Assembly: GCA_002633005.1 (NCBI GenBank)
Contig: NMRA01000793.1
Span: 1-64,000, forward strand
Origin: Phoronis australis
Lineage: Eukaryota > Phoronida > Phoronidae
Direction: 5' to 3'
Length of the DNA: 64,000 nucleotides
The notes under the pieces are model-generated. The model was not told where the DNA came from. It did not search any database and saw only the letters and a list, made by a program, of their open reading frames with translations. The translations under genes were made by a program, and so were the position numbers. Of this stretch, positions 35,801-41,228 are shown piece by piece. Positions within the stretch are counted from its first letter, which is position 1, and each line of letters starts with the position of its first letter.

Positions 35801-38800
35801 TTCAATGTGCTAAATCATTACAAACCTGTCGGTTCATTATGACGTTATGTTAATAGCAAAGCCAATTGCATAAGAACTAGTACATTATAGGGAGTGTAGT
35901 CAACTTGTAGTAGGGGTTTTTGAGGTGTACTTCATTAATCTTCCACAACTGTGTATGTAAGTATGTTAAACCTTGCGCATTCTTGAAGGATGATTTTGAA
36001 ATTGCATTTTCGAGCATGACGAAACATTGTTTGCTTCTGTTCAGTGGGTGTCGTGTGCCCAGTTGCATGAAACAAGTGATAGCCCTGAACGCTACAAACT
36101 AGCGGTTTTGACTAGTTACCTCAACAGGGCGCACCACATATCATTTCATTGGCAAACATTCAACACTGAAGTTCAACGCATCAGACAAGTTCTAGTTAAC
36201 AATAGTTATACTAATTCTTTTGTTGTAAGGTCTTTCATATCTAGGACAGACTCCCATGTAGACACGGAACCTAGTACTAGTACCCATAAGAACGTGTATT
36301 ATAAGAACTGTATATCTAATAATCATCTGAGTGACGAACAATGTCCTTAAGAGCATAGTAAGGGATAACGTTAAGGTGGTCAAACCTGGAGATAGATTGA
36401 ATGTGTTTATTTATTATAAGAATATAAAGTCACGTCACCTTATCTTGAAAAACAACCCCAGTCGTGAAAGACTACGACCAGAGGCCAAATGTAATGTTGT
36501 TTACCAATTCACATGTCATATGGACGAATGTGTTCGTCCTCATTCTCGTGAGCAGTGTTACATTGGACACACGGTGTGTTCTCTCTCGCGACGGTTGTAC
36601 ATGCACTTACAGGGCGGGGGGTCGATTCAATATCATTGTGTTCACCAACATGACGGAAAAATAACTAGGCAAGGAATAGTAGACAATAACATCATTAGTT
36701 ATGTTGAAAATGACACATAACCATGCCTTACGCCCTTGTTATAATCAAATCATGAAATACAATACAGGTAAGTGTCGAACACTAACAGTAACACGAGCTC
36801 TTCTCCGCTTCAATGCGAAATGAACATATTAACATTTTGACCATATAAGATCTTTTCCCTTTTTATTCATCAGTTGGACTCGTACCAACAAAAGATGAAA
36901 TGACAGTTACAGTCTTTTTGTCATAACAGTGCACAACGCAGATGTTTTCGTCGACCTCGACTTTTTCTTCAAGTGAACCTCTTCCTTGTTTTTTCATTTC
37001 CTTTTCACTTTTCACTTTTGCGACTACATCCATGGATACGATTGGCTCGTATAGTGGTTCACCGTCACTGTCAGAGCTTTCATCATCGTCACCAAGTTGA
37101 TTAGTAACGAAATCATCTTCATCATCATCATTACTAACTGAGCCCTCCCAGTCACCCTCATCCCCTTCTCACAATGTAACAATTCACCCAAATCGAGGGT
37201 TTCCTTAAATTAATTAACCAGGAAATCGATAAGCCCATTCAGTTTTGGTGCTACATTACGTGTGTTTCAAAGGAAAAAGTCTTGAGAAATAGCGAGTAAT
37301 AAACAATTACATCAAGTCATAAAGACCCTGGTTGGGATCCTATACAATTATAATGTTGAATCTGATGTCAAAGAGACAACGGACGAACTACCCGGTAACA
37401 CAAACACACAAATATCTATTTTAATTGGACAAACGGTTCTACGTGTGTTGGCTAGTCTTGCTTTTTTAAAATGGTGGTTTTCAAAGAACTTTGGAATGTG
37501 CTACTTCACACGTTCTTCAAAACATCCCTGGAGTATTCCAAAATAGCCTTATGTCTTGTTCCCGGCTTCACAGAAGTTTGCAATCTCGAATTAAAGGATG
37601 TATCATCAAAAAGCCACTTGCAAAAACACAAATCTCGGCTTCCACTACCCTCTGACATAGCGCTACCTATACTGAAATGTGGCCCCCTGGAAACATGATG
37701 AATGACACACGAAATTCCGTGTGTGGGCATCAATTCGCATGCTTTGGTCGGAAGTTTACCGATCACATCGCCACTCTTGCACACGCAATTTTATGTACTC
37801 TACGTGTTTAAGCTTAAGCCGCTGGATCGGGGTTACCTTGATTTTGTTTACTTCGATTACTGCCTGTTTTAAAAGATTGCAACTATTCAAGTCAAAGGTG
37901 GTCGCCATACTACGTACATGTAAGAGTAAACTGAAAGGGTTTCCAACCAATGAGTATGACTGAACTTTATGACGTCAATTTCACTGCTTTAACCAATGAG
38001 AAGCGATGCTAAACAAAATTCAACAGTGCTACTTTTGGTAGCACTGTGAAATAGTGTAGGCTTCCTCCAGAAAAAAAAAATATCGAAGTCTACTTTTGTT
38101 TCCAAGTTGCACCATTGATTAAATCAGTAGGCTAAATTGCGACATCTCTCAAATTAGGACATCAAATTTACTGCAAGGTTACTAAGTGATACTGTAAAAC
38201 GGCGTCGGGAATGATACATTTGTCTGGAACATGTTGAAATTTCCGCATAATATACTGCCTAGTACTTCTTTCATTAGTTACTACTTGTGTTTTTTGGCAC
38301 CTGATATTGTATTTTGGTTGATTTAAGCCTTGTGACTGCCCCAAGTAAGGTTTTAATTTGCAAAATTCAAGCAAAATTTTGTTCCAAGGGTTAACTTCCT
38401 TGTCGAGCGTGTCTAAATATTGATTGAAAGACGGTTAAGGGCGTGTCTAGGTGACATGTAAAAGTATGCTAGAATTGCTATGCAATTTAAGGCACAGTGA
38501 TGCAGAGCATTGATTTAGCACGAGATAAGGGCGGTAATGGATTAAAGAAGATTTGAAACTCGAATGAAGTTGACGTTTTTGTTGTACTGGCTTTGGTACT
38601 TGCCAGTTCTAGGCGAACTTCTGGTGTTATCATTTTCATTTCAGATAGAGTTAATTTATAGATCTATATCTTATATTTAGGGATCTTCACTAATAGCCGA
38701 CCTCGGAGGATCAATTGGTTTATGGATAGGTTGGAGTGTAATCACTCTTGTGGAACTATTAGAGTTTGTTTCGGACGTACTCGTACTCAAAGGAAACAAA

Positions 38801-38860
38801 TGTATGCGTGGAGACAATCGCGTAATTGAACTGAATGCAGTCAGTCCTGGTGCACCCTGA
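10593..38860 (+). CDS. DEG/ENaC/ASIC-family sodium channel, gene A (11 exons)
   Basis: Complete split gene. Coding exons are 10593-10737, 10917-11171, 11892-12036, 15121-15239, 19790-19950, 20341-20451, 29664-29796, 31416-31488, 32046-32103, 35536-35697 and 38681-38860. Together they give 1542 bases, 513 residues plus a stop, typical for the family. The product should be a plasma-membrane trimeric cation channel subunit. Visible family marks: a degenerate HG motif (His39-Ala40); TM1 at about 54-75; 'YPAVTVCNLN' at 97-106; 'YGNCFTYNSG'; 'TLNVEQNEY'; paired Cys motifs in exons 6-8 ('CGCY', 'CDCPLPC'); 'QWPSD'; and TM2 with 'DLGGSIGLWIGWS' at 461-473. The filter is therefore G-W-S. All introns are GT-AG. 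Introns 4, 6, 9 and 10 are swollen by mobile DNA. Gene B downstream is a tandem paralogue. The ligand or stimulus is unknown. Confidence 0.93.
10917..11171 (+). CDS. Gene A exon 2 (TM1 and FPAVTVCN motif)
   Basis: Acceptor atag, donor gtaagt, phase 1 to phase 1. Encodes TM1 ('KLVWILVCFGGFIAWG') and the conserved 'YPAVTVCNLN' start of the extracellular domain. Of 85 codons compared with gene B exon 2, I count about 12 replacements. The intron before it is only 179 bp. Confidence 0.95.
11508..11542. repeat. (CA/CG)n microsatellite, left of gap
   Basis: Dinucleotide run that enters an assembly gap in gene A intron 2. Confidence 0.85.
11543..11780. other. Assembly gap (238 Ns)
   Basis: Run of N inside a (CA)n tract on both sides, so the true content is probably more microsatellite. 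Long open frames across it are artefacts. Confidence 0.98.
11785..11820. repeat. (CA)n microsatellite, right of gap
   Basis: Pure AC dinucleotide tract directly after the N run. Confidence 0.9.
11892..12036 (+). CDS. Gene A exon 3 (start of extracellular domain)
   Basis: Acceptor ttccag, donor gtagct, phase 1 to phase 2, 145 bp as in gene B. Encodes 'LRGAMANINKDDKREAGHQI' followed by 'DFIVDC'. This matches the family's KAGHQ-DF-C block, where the Cys begins the disulfide-linked domain. It is much more diverged from B than exon 2 is. Confidence 0.9.
12037..15120 (+). other. Gene A intron 3
   Basis: No known element was recognised. A block near 12150-12260 (around aaggggagggtggatggc) resembles 54780-54900 in intron 3 of gene B in position and sequence. 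A short inverted repeat (gtgtgtaat / attacacac) lies at about 14797-14846. Confidence 0.5.
15121..15239 (+). CDS. Gene A exon 4 (YGNCFTYNSG)
   Basis: Acceptor tttttag, donor gtaact, 119 bp, phase 2 to phase 1. Contains 'RDDFVSFFDPTYGNCFTYNS', a hallmark ENaC/ASIC segment. Gene B has the same exon with few changes. Confidence 0.93.
15474..15628 (+). promoter_or_regulatory. Cluster of AGGTCA-type and CRE-like motifs
   Basis: A DR1 (AGGTTA-A-AGGTCA) lies at 15474-15486, a palindromic TGACGTCA at 15517-15524 and a DR0 (AGGTCAAGGTCA) at 15617-15628, with another ggtcaagggtca at about 15454-15465. These match nuclear-receptor and CREB-type half-sites. Their use in vivo is unknown, and the cluster could belong to the flank of the adjacent Polinton relic. 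Confidence 0.3.
16100..17880 (-). pseudogene. polB: Polinton-type DNA polymerase B, broken
   Basis: Reading down from 17880, the blocks follow the order seen in Polinton polymerases: an 'EKGCFPYEYVDNL' block (about 17760-17800), 'LVWYNDKDTGPMLEAV', 'FDGISVPGLT' and 'VGGPS' within 17355-17687, and 'QFYGCYWHGHDC' (about 17085-17120). Then come 'GTLFGSVKYDVKIPWHL' (about 16780-16835), 'ATPLLKWYLDH' (about 16590-16625), a 'LPLQIGF'-like block, and finally the metal-binding motif. That motif, canonically DTDS, reads DTNS at 16142-16153. Several frameshifts separate these blocks, so no polymerase is made. Identification is from family motifs recalled, not from a search. Confidence 0.75.
18184..18543 (+). 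pseudogene. Virion-structural-like protein relic next to polB
   Basis: One frame runs 119 codons from 18184 to the TGA at 18541 with a single internal TGA at 18337. It carries 'APRFYSSPKELV' and 'ITFSPKFEEML', a pattern I associate with capsid-side proteins of Polinton/adinto-like elements. Open sequence upstream (17969-18183) probably belongs to the same gene in another frame. The exact virion role is not assigned. Confidence 0.45.
18571..18830 (+). pseudogene. Small Polinton-associated ORF relic
   Basis: Reads 'AIGKIALRTGADFADDLQKG' followed by an Ala/Arg-rich segment, a stop and a basic Lys/Arg tail. A small protein with a repeating 'TG...D' helix and basic tail is common between the capsid-type genes of such elements. 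Function unassigned. Confidence 0.35.
18850..19390 (+). pseudogene. F54H12.2-like element protein relic (structural)
   Basis: 'LDLFAVSSTQTSIEHGQW' starts the fragment. After a frameshift near 19003 it continues with 'LWLHSMFSQVDILNEKL' and 'LLSYGSEVKNGYLTAALCYK'. This matches the invertebrate family usually annotated 'uncharacterized protein F54H12.2-like', which I associate with Maverick/Polinton elements. An in-frame stop lies before the LWLHSMFSQ block. The assignment is from memory of the family's motif order. Confidence 0.6.
19790..19950 (+). CDS. Gene A exon 5 (LNVEQNEY and PG segment)
   Basis: Acceptor atttag, donor gtaagt, 161 bp, phase 1 to phase 0. Encodes 'GLVMTLNVEQNEYMSL', then 'AGVRMVIHNDTVMPFP' and a 'LEPGKLHMIGMRQ' end, the expected beta-strand core of the channel family. 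Confidence 0.93.
20341..20451 (+). CDS. Gene A exon 6
   Basis: Phase 0 exon of 37 codons between gcgtag and gtaaga. Encodes 'IGVPHGKCEDPSISNKTRNL' and ends 'GVHYSQQ'. It carries one conserved Cys and an NKT glycosylation sequon. Same length as gene B exon 6. Confidence 0.92.
20560..22300 (-). pseudogene. Reverse transcriptase relic in gene A intron 6
   Basis: On the minus strand, 'KKDGLPGHCGYIDHKAVIAE' (at about 21840) begins an RT fragment. It continues with 'EWQKIEKKF', then 'ARMNFKPDNSRS' and 'GVRIPPTSEKSVKCL' (about 21320-21430), and ends with a 'LNKLRTGYVIDRW'-type block near 20900. The order matches the middle-to-C-terminal part of a non-LTR RT family common in marine invertebrates ('FKP-KSRS', 'EQPVKSLG' type blocks). 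Upstream decayed sequence to about 22300 may be its N-terminal region. Many stops are present. The clade is not assigned. Exon 6 lies just beyond its low-coordinate end. Confidence 0.5.
22301..27151 (+). other. Gene A intron 6, unrecognised part
   Basis: No gene or known element was identified. A single N at 22333 marks an ambiguous base or join, and a 10-12 base G run lies at about 25790. Two partly repeated 'gagccactggcc/gagccactagcc' phrases lie at about 22862-22935. Confidence 0.45.
27152..27555. repeat. 404-bp direct repeat, copy 1
   Basis: Matches 27658-28061 base for base at a constant offset of 506, with only a handful of substitutions and no indels. The second copy starts immediately after a single N. 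An allelic duplication at an assembly join is the likeliest reading. Confidence 0.9.
27577..27618 (+). repeat. 42-bp perfect inverted repeat, left arm (snap-back MITE)
   Basis: Perfect reverse complement of 28069-28110. It is followed by its own partial reverse complement (about 27629-27656) across a short loop, so it is a hairpin element interrupted at the N. Confidence 0.9.
27658..28061. repeat. 404-bp direct repeat, copy 2
   Basis: Second copy of 27152-27555, differing at about five positions by eye. It begins right after the N at 27657. Confidence 0.9.
28069..28110 (-). repeat. 42-bp perfect inverted repeat, right arm
   Basis: Reverse complement of 27577-27618. Its last 18 bases supply exactly what is missing from the hairpin truncated at the N. 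Imperfect similarity continues outward on both sides (attattacatg motifs). Confidence 0.9.
28683..28760 (+). mobile_element. tRNA-derived SINE head
   Basis: An A box (tggtgtagtgg, 28692-28702) and a B box (ggttcgaatcc, 28737-28747) lie at tRNA spacing and the T arm is intact. The acceptor and anticodon stems do not pair, so this is a pol III-promoter-bearing SINE head rather than a tRNA gene. The unrelated-looking SINE body follows to perhaps 28870; its end was not defined. Confidence 0.65.
28871..29663 (+). other. Gene A intron 6, distal part
   Basis: No recognised element. It ends at the exon 7 acceptor. Confidence 0.4.
29664..29796 (+). CDS. Gene A exon 7 (Cys-rich CGCY segment)
   Basis: Acceptor aacag, donor gtagga, 133 bp, phase 0 to phase 1. 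Encodes 'ACTKSCFQLTLKNRCGCYSE', the family's C-x3-C...C-x-C block of the thumb, ending at 'ICIDEEET'. Confidence 0.93.
29838..30070. repeat. Degenerate triplet (GCT/ACT) repeat in intron 7
   Basis: Runs of gctactgct-, actgctacca- and gtgctgct-type triplets. Gene B carries a fresh (ACT)n at the same intron (61968-62023), so the tract may predate the duplication. Confidence 0.7.
30071..31415 (+). other. Gene A intron 7, remainder
   Basis: Open frames on both strands (for example 30806-31252, 148 codons) show no family motif and overlap antisense frames of similar length. I regard them as chance. Confidence 0.4.
31416..31488 (+). CDS. Gene A exon 8 (CDCPLPCS)
   Basis: 73 bp between tttccag and gtgagt, phase 1 to phase 2. 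Encodes 'FVNGKTKCDCPLPCS'; the CxCPxPC motif is diagnostic for the ENaC/ASIC thumb domain. Confidence 0.93.
32046..32103 (+). CDS. Gene A exon 9 (SSSQWPSD)
   Basis: 58 bp between tttcag and gtaatc, phase 2 to phase 0. Encodes 'ESSHVLASSSSQWPSDLYK'; the S-x-x-WPS motif follows the CPxPC motif in this family. Same size in gene B. Confidence 0.9.
32188..32237. repeat. Perfect hairpin, 24-bp arms
   Basis: Arms 32188-32211 and 32214-32237 are exact reverse complements with a 2-base spacer. It lies 84 bp after exon 9, in intron 9. It may be a tiny snap-back element or a cruciform site; in RNA it would form a stable stem next to the splice donor. Confidence 0.9.
32269..32395 (+). repeat. Inverted repeat, left arm (gcgcacc...gagacaaaagtc)
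   Basis: Imperfect reverse complement of 32790-32901, with G-rich outer ends. Together they enclose about 0.4 kb, like terminal arms of a non-autonomous DNA element, although two independent opposite insertions are possible. Confidence 0.75.
32790..32901 (-). repeat. Inverted repeat, right arm
   Basis: Partner of 32269-32395. The adjoining inner segment (32713-32783) also resembles 47571-47640, within the inverted-repeat element upstream of gene B. Confidence 0.7.
32902..34219 (+). other. Gene A intron 9, with degenerate minisatellite units
   Basis: Stray copies of the gacttactatctcc phrase at about 32910-33060 precede the main array. The rest is unrecognised. Confidence 0.5.
34220..35130. 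repeat. Minisatellite, ~43-bp unit in 128-bp higher-order repeats
   Basis: The unit is built on acatcgattgacttactat and catcgacagacttacta phrases, 42-43 bp long. Three unit variants alternate, so variant ttgctat recurs at 34514, 34642, 34770 and 34898, exactly 128 bp apart. Degenerate units flank the array on both sides, to about 35420. Confidence 0.9.
35536..35697 (+). CDS. Gene A exon 10 (palm/wrist before TM2)
   Basis: 54-codon phase-0 exon between tttgcag and gtaaag. Ends 'KVYVYFEDLNYEEISQKPEY', the conserved stretch that leads from the extracellular palm into TM2. Its gene B counterpart is outside the window. Confidence 0.92.
36027..36720 (+). pseudogene. Penelope-like element C-terminus with GIY-YIG nuclease
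   Basis: The first frame (36027-36350) has 'SPERYKLAVLTSYLNRAHHI' and 'EVQRIRQVLVNN', the end of a Penelope-type RT. The second frame (36331-36720) has 'DRLNVFIYYKNIKSRHLILK', 'CNVVYQFTC', 'CYIGHT' and 'LSRRLYMHL', the linker and GIY-YIG endonuclease. The two frames overlap, so one frameshift separates RT from nuclease. The RT catalytic core is absent. Inserted in gene A intron 10, same strand as the gene. Confidence 0.8.
36863..37168 (-). pseudogene. Internally deleted piggyBac-type transposase
   Basis: Open frame of 101 codons with no early start codon. The upstream half is an acidic Asp/Glu/Ser stretch, typical of piggyBac N-termini. It joins directly to 'KSEKEMKKQGRGSLEEKV', 'ICVVHCYDKKTVTVIS' and 'SFVGTSP', which resemble the central-to-late catalytic domain of PGBD/piggyBac proteins (K-GRGS, YDNK-V, SSF-G-P). 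Several hundred residues in between are missing, so it resembles a deletion derivative. No terminal repeats were found. Confidence 0.55.
37169..38680 (+). other. Gene A intron 10, distal part
   Basis: No recognised element or gene. It ends at the exon 11 acceptor (38671-38680). Confidence 0.45.
38681..38860 (+). CDS. Gene A exon 11 (TM2, pore filter and C-terminus)
   Basis: Acceptor atatttag; 59 codons and stop TGA. Encodes 'SLIADLGGSIGLWIGWSVIT' then 'LVELLEFV'. The G-x-S selectivity tract is GWS and the pore-lining Glu follows. A roughly 29-residue cytoplasmic tail ends at the stop. The Trp at the middle filter position is unusual to my knowledge. Confidence 0.92.
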   Translation, partial: GSSLIADLGGSIGLWIGWSVITLVELLEFVSDVLVLKGNKCMRGDNRVIELNAVSPGAP

Positions 38861-39769
38861 ATTGGCCTCACACGGACAGATGGCAAATCAAGTAGTTGAA
38901 GCAGCTGAAACACAAAAAGTATCTGTCGTCAGGTGCGAGATGAATGTCACGTTCGTGTAGTGATTTAATTGTTTAGCTCATGTAGTGGTTTTATTGTTGA
39001 GTTCGTGTAGTGGTTTAATTGTAAATTAAAATAGGTGTTGATTATTTTAATAGAGTTTAATACTTCTTTCTACCTTATACTACTTTACCTTGTTTTATTG
39101 TCAAGTTCATGTATTAGTTTTGTTGTCAATGTCGTCTAAAAGTGTCAGTAATTGACAGATACATGCACGTTCTTTGCAAGCAATAATCAACTGAAGTTTT
39201 TAAAAAATTGTTTAAGAAACAGGTAATCATTTTTATAATGGCTCCAGTGTGTCACCCTTGACAGTTAGTGGTATTACCAACATGAAATATGTATGGTTGC
39301 TATGGTAACCACTTATTGAAGGGTACTGAAAATAAACTCTATTTCAGCTTTGACTGCAAAACCATGTTAGTTGCTGATAACGAATTCTTGCAGTACTAAA
39401 ATGGTTACTCTCTCTTAGAATTAAGACTTTACCGAGCTGAAACATGCATTGTTGACATGGTAACTCGGTAAAAATACGTAATCTGACTGAGGTACAGTTA
39501 TAGACTGAGCAACATGCAAAAACTTCAGATTTCTGACCATGTACTGCCTCAATTAAAAAGTTTAGTTCTTCAAAGGTATATCACAACAAGGTGCACACAA
39601 TGTTTGATAATTCGGAAAAGGTTACCATGACAACTAACATATATTGTTATTAACAGCAGAAAAATTGAAAGAATCACGAAAAAGGTAATCGATGAGACTC
39701 ATGCATCTAAAAAGAATGAAATAAAGCCTGACCATTGTGGAATCGTATCTGAATAATTCGTTCTCAAAG
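38861..39769 (+). other. Gene A 3' flank
   Basis: Contains a short tandem phrase (gtgtagtgg/attaattgt type, about 38955-39025). Two X-box-like palindromes also occur: gttgctatggtaac (39296-39309) and gttaccatgacaac (39621-39634). No clear polyadenylation signal was chosen. Confidence 0.4.
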
Positions 39770-41228
39770 TTGACCAGGCCATGTTCTTCAGCTGTACCTC
39801 ATCTTCCGCCTGCGTACAATTAACCCATTCCTCAGACTGGGCACCAACATTTGTAGGAGGCTGTGGTCTGCTCTGCAGTCTATGTGCACAATCAAGATCA
39901 TGTAACTTTCATTAAACTGACCCCTTTGACAAGGGCTCCTTTGCCACAGCATCATTTGTGTTCAATGGAATGTACGATTCCCATCAACCATCTCCTCTAA
40001 GGCATCAATGATGACAATATCGTCTTACCAGGCAAATATGATTCTGTGCCATCAGGTATGTAGATACAGTTGTTCTGTTCATATCTGTTCCTAATTTGAG
40101 TTGCAATTGAAGTGTCTATTCGTCTTACGGTGTCCATACCAATTCTGTGACCTGCAGCTGAAAACAAATATGCTAGTTCTTCTGATCTGGTAGCTTGATG
40201 TAGGGTAAGACCAATATGCTTTGGTGTCAAGTTCCATCTGTTAGAAAGTTAAAATAAAAAGTCCTGCAGTCTTTCTTTGTTTAAAAATGCTCGATTTTTC
40301 ATCACACAGTCCAAAACACCTGTTCCCGAGCAGTATTGATAGGAAAACATGACCACTGTCAGGTACTATGTTTTGGACATGTTCCCTGTCAAAACTATTC
40401 CATCCACTGTGGCCGGTTGTTTCTAACAGATCATGTACAATGTCCAGCACATCATTGTTTTGAACCGAGTCAAATCTTATATCACTGTTTTCATCACTTG
40501 CATTCATTGAGGCTAGTGAAGACGCAATAGTGCCTGCATGATATTTCGGAGGATAAGTAAAAAGTGTCCCTTTGGTTCAATATTCCGTACGAAACTTGCT
40601 TTGTCACTAAGTATCTTTTTGACATTATCATAGAAACTAGATCGTTGAGCTGCATACTTCCTAGGATACTGAATGCCTTGCTTTGATGTCAACTGTTCAT
40701 TAGTATTCCAAATGACTCCCATTTCACACACATGTCCTTGATTCAGTCCTGATCTACATTTCATTACATATGTAGTTAAAGCAAATGTTCATGTTTATAC
40801 TTTGCTCATCGCCAGACGTTTTGGCTTTTTTGGAAGCTGACGTAACATTTAGGATGGTACTTGCCATCAGCAGCAACAAGATAATTGACATTAGCTAGCC
40901 TGACTTACATAAAAATCTCTGTTTCTGAGAGTGTGAGAATTTTCTTAGATGTTTCCAGAGTACATACGTTGTGCAAAGAAGAAGTGATGTCACTTTTCTG
41001 ACAAAACGTGCAGTGGTCCCAATCAACTGAAGAACAGGCCATTCTTCCACGTGATGAATGAGGTTGCACCTCTGGTGGGGTTGGTGGTGGTGACTGCAGT
41101 GCTGCTGACAATGTTTTGTGAAGTCTCGTAATCTTCCTTTTATCCATAAACGCTCCATAGCAGGCATCATGTTGCCACTTTACTTCTACACTTTGATGAC
41201 ACACTGATATTACTCTTGATAATTCCAT
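39770..41228 (-). pseudogene. Decayed protein of an unnamed invertebrate element-associated family
   Basis: Read on the minus strand from 41228: 'VKWQHDACYGAFMDKRKITR', then 'WDHCTFCQ' and, after a break, 'YLVAADGKYHPKCYVSFQ' (about 40840-40895). These look like a split CxxC...HxxC zinc-binding region. Further on are 'DSGHVFLSILLG' (40241-40507), 'TPKHIGLTLHQATRSEELAY' (39997-40230) and 'EEMVDGNRTFHS' (to about 39960). I recognise this motif order from long, multi-copy, uncharacterised proteins of corals, lancelets and other marine invertebrates. Its function is unknown to me and transposon origin is only inferred from copy number. Frameshifts occur between every block. Confidence 0.6.
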
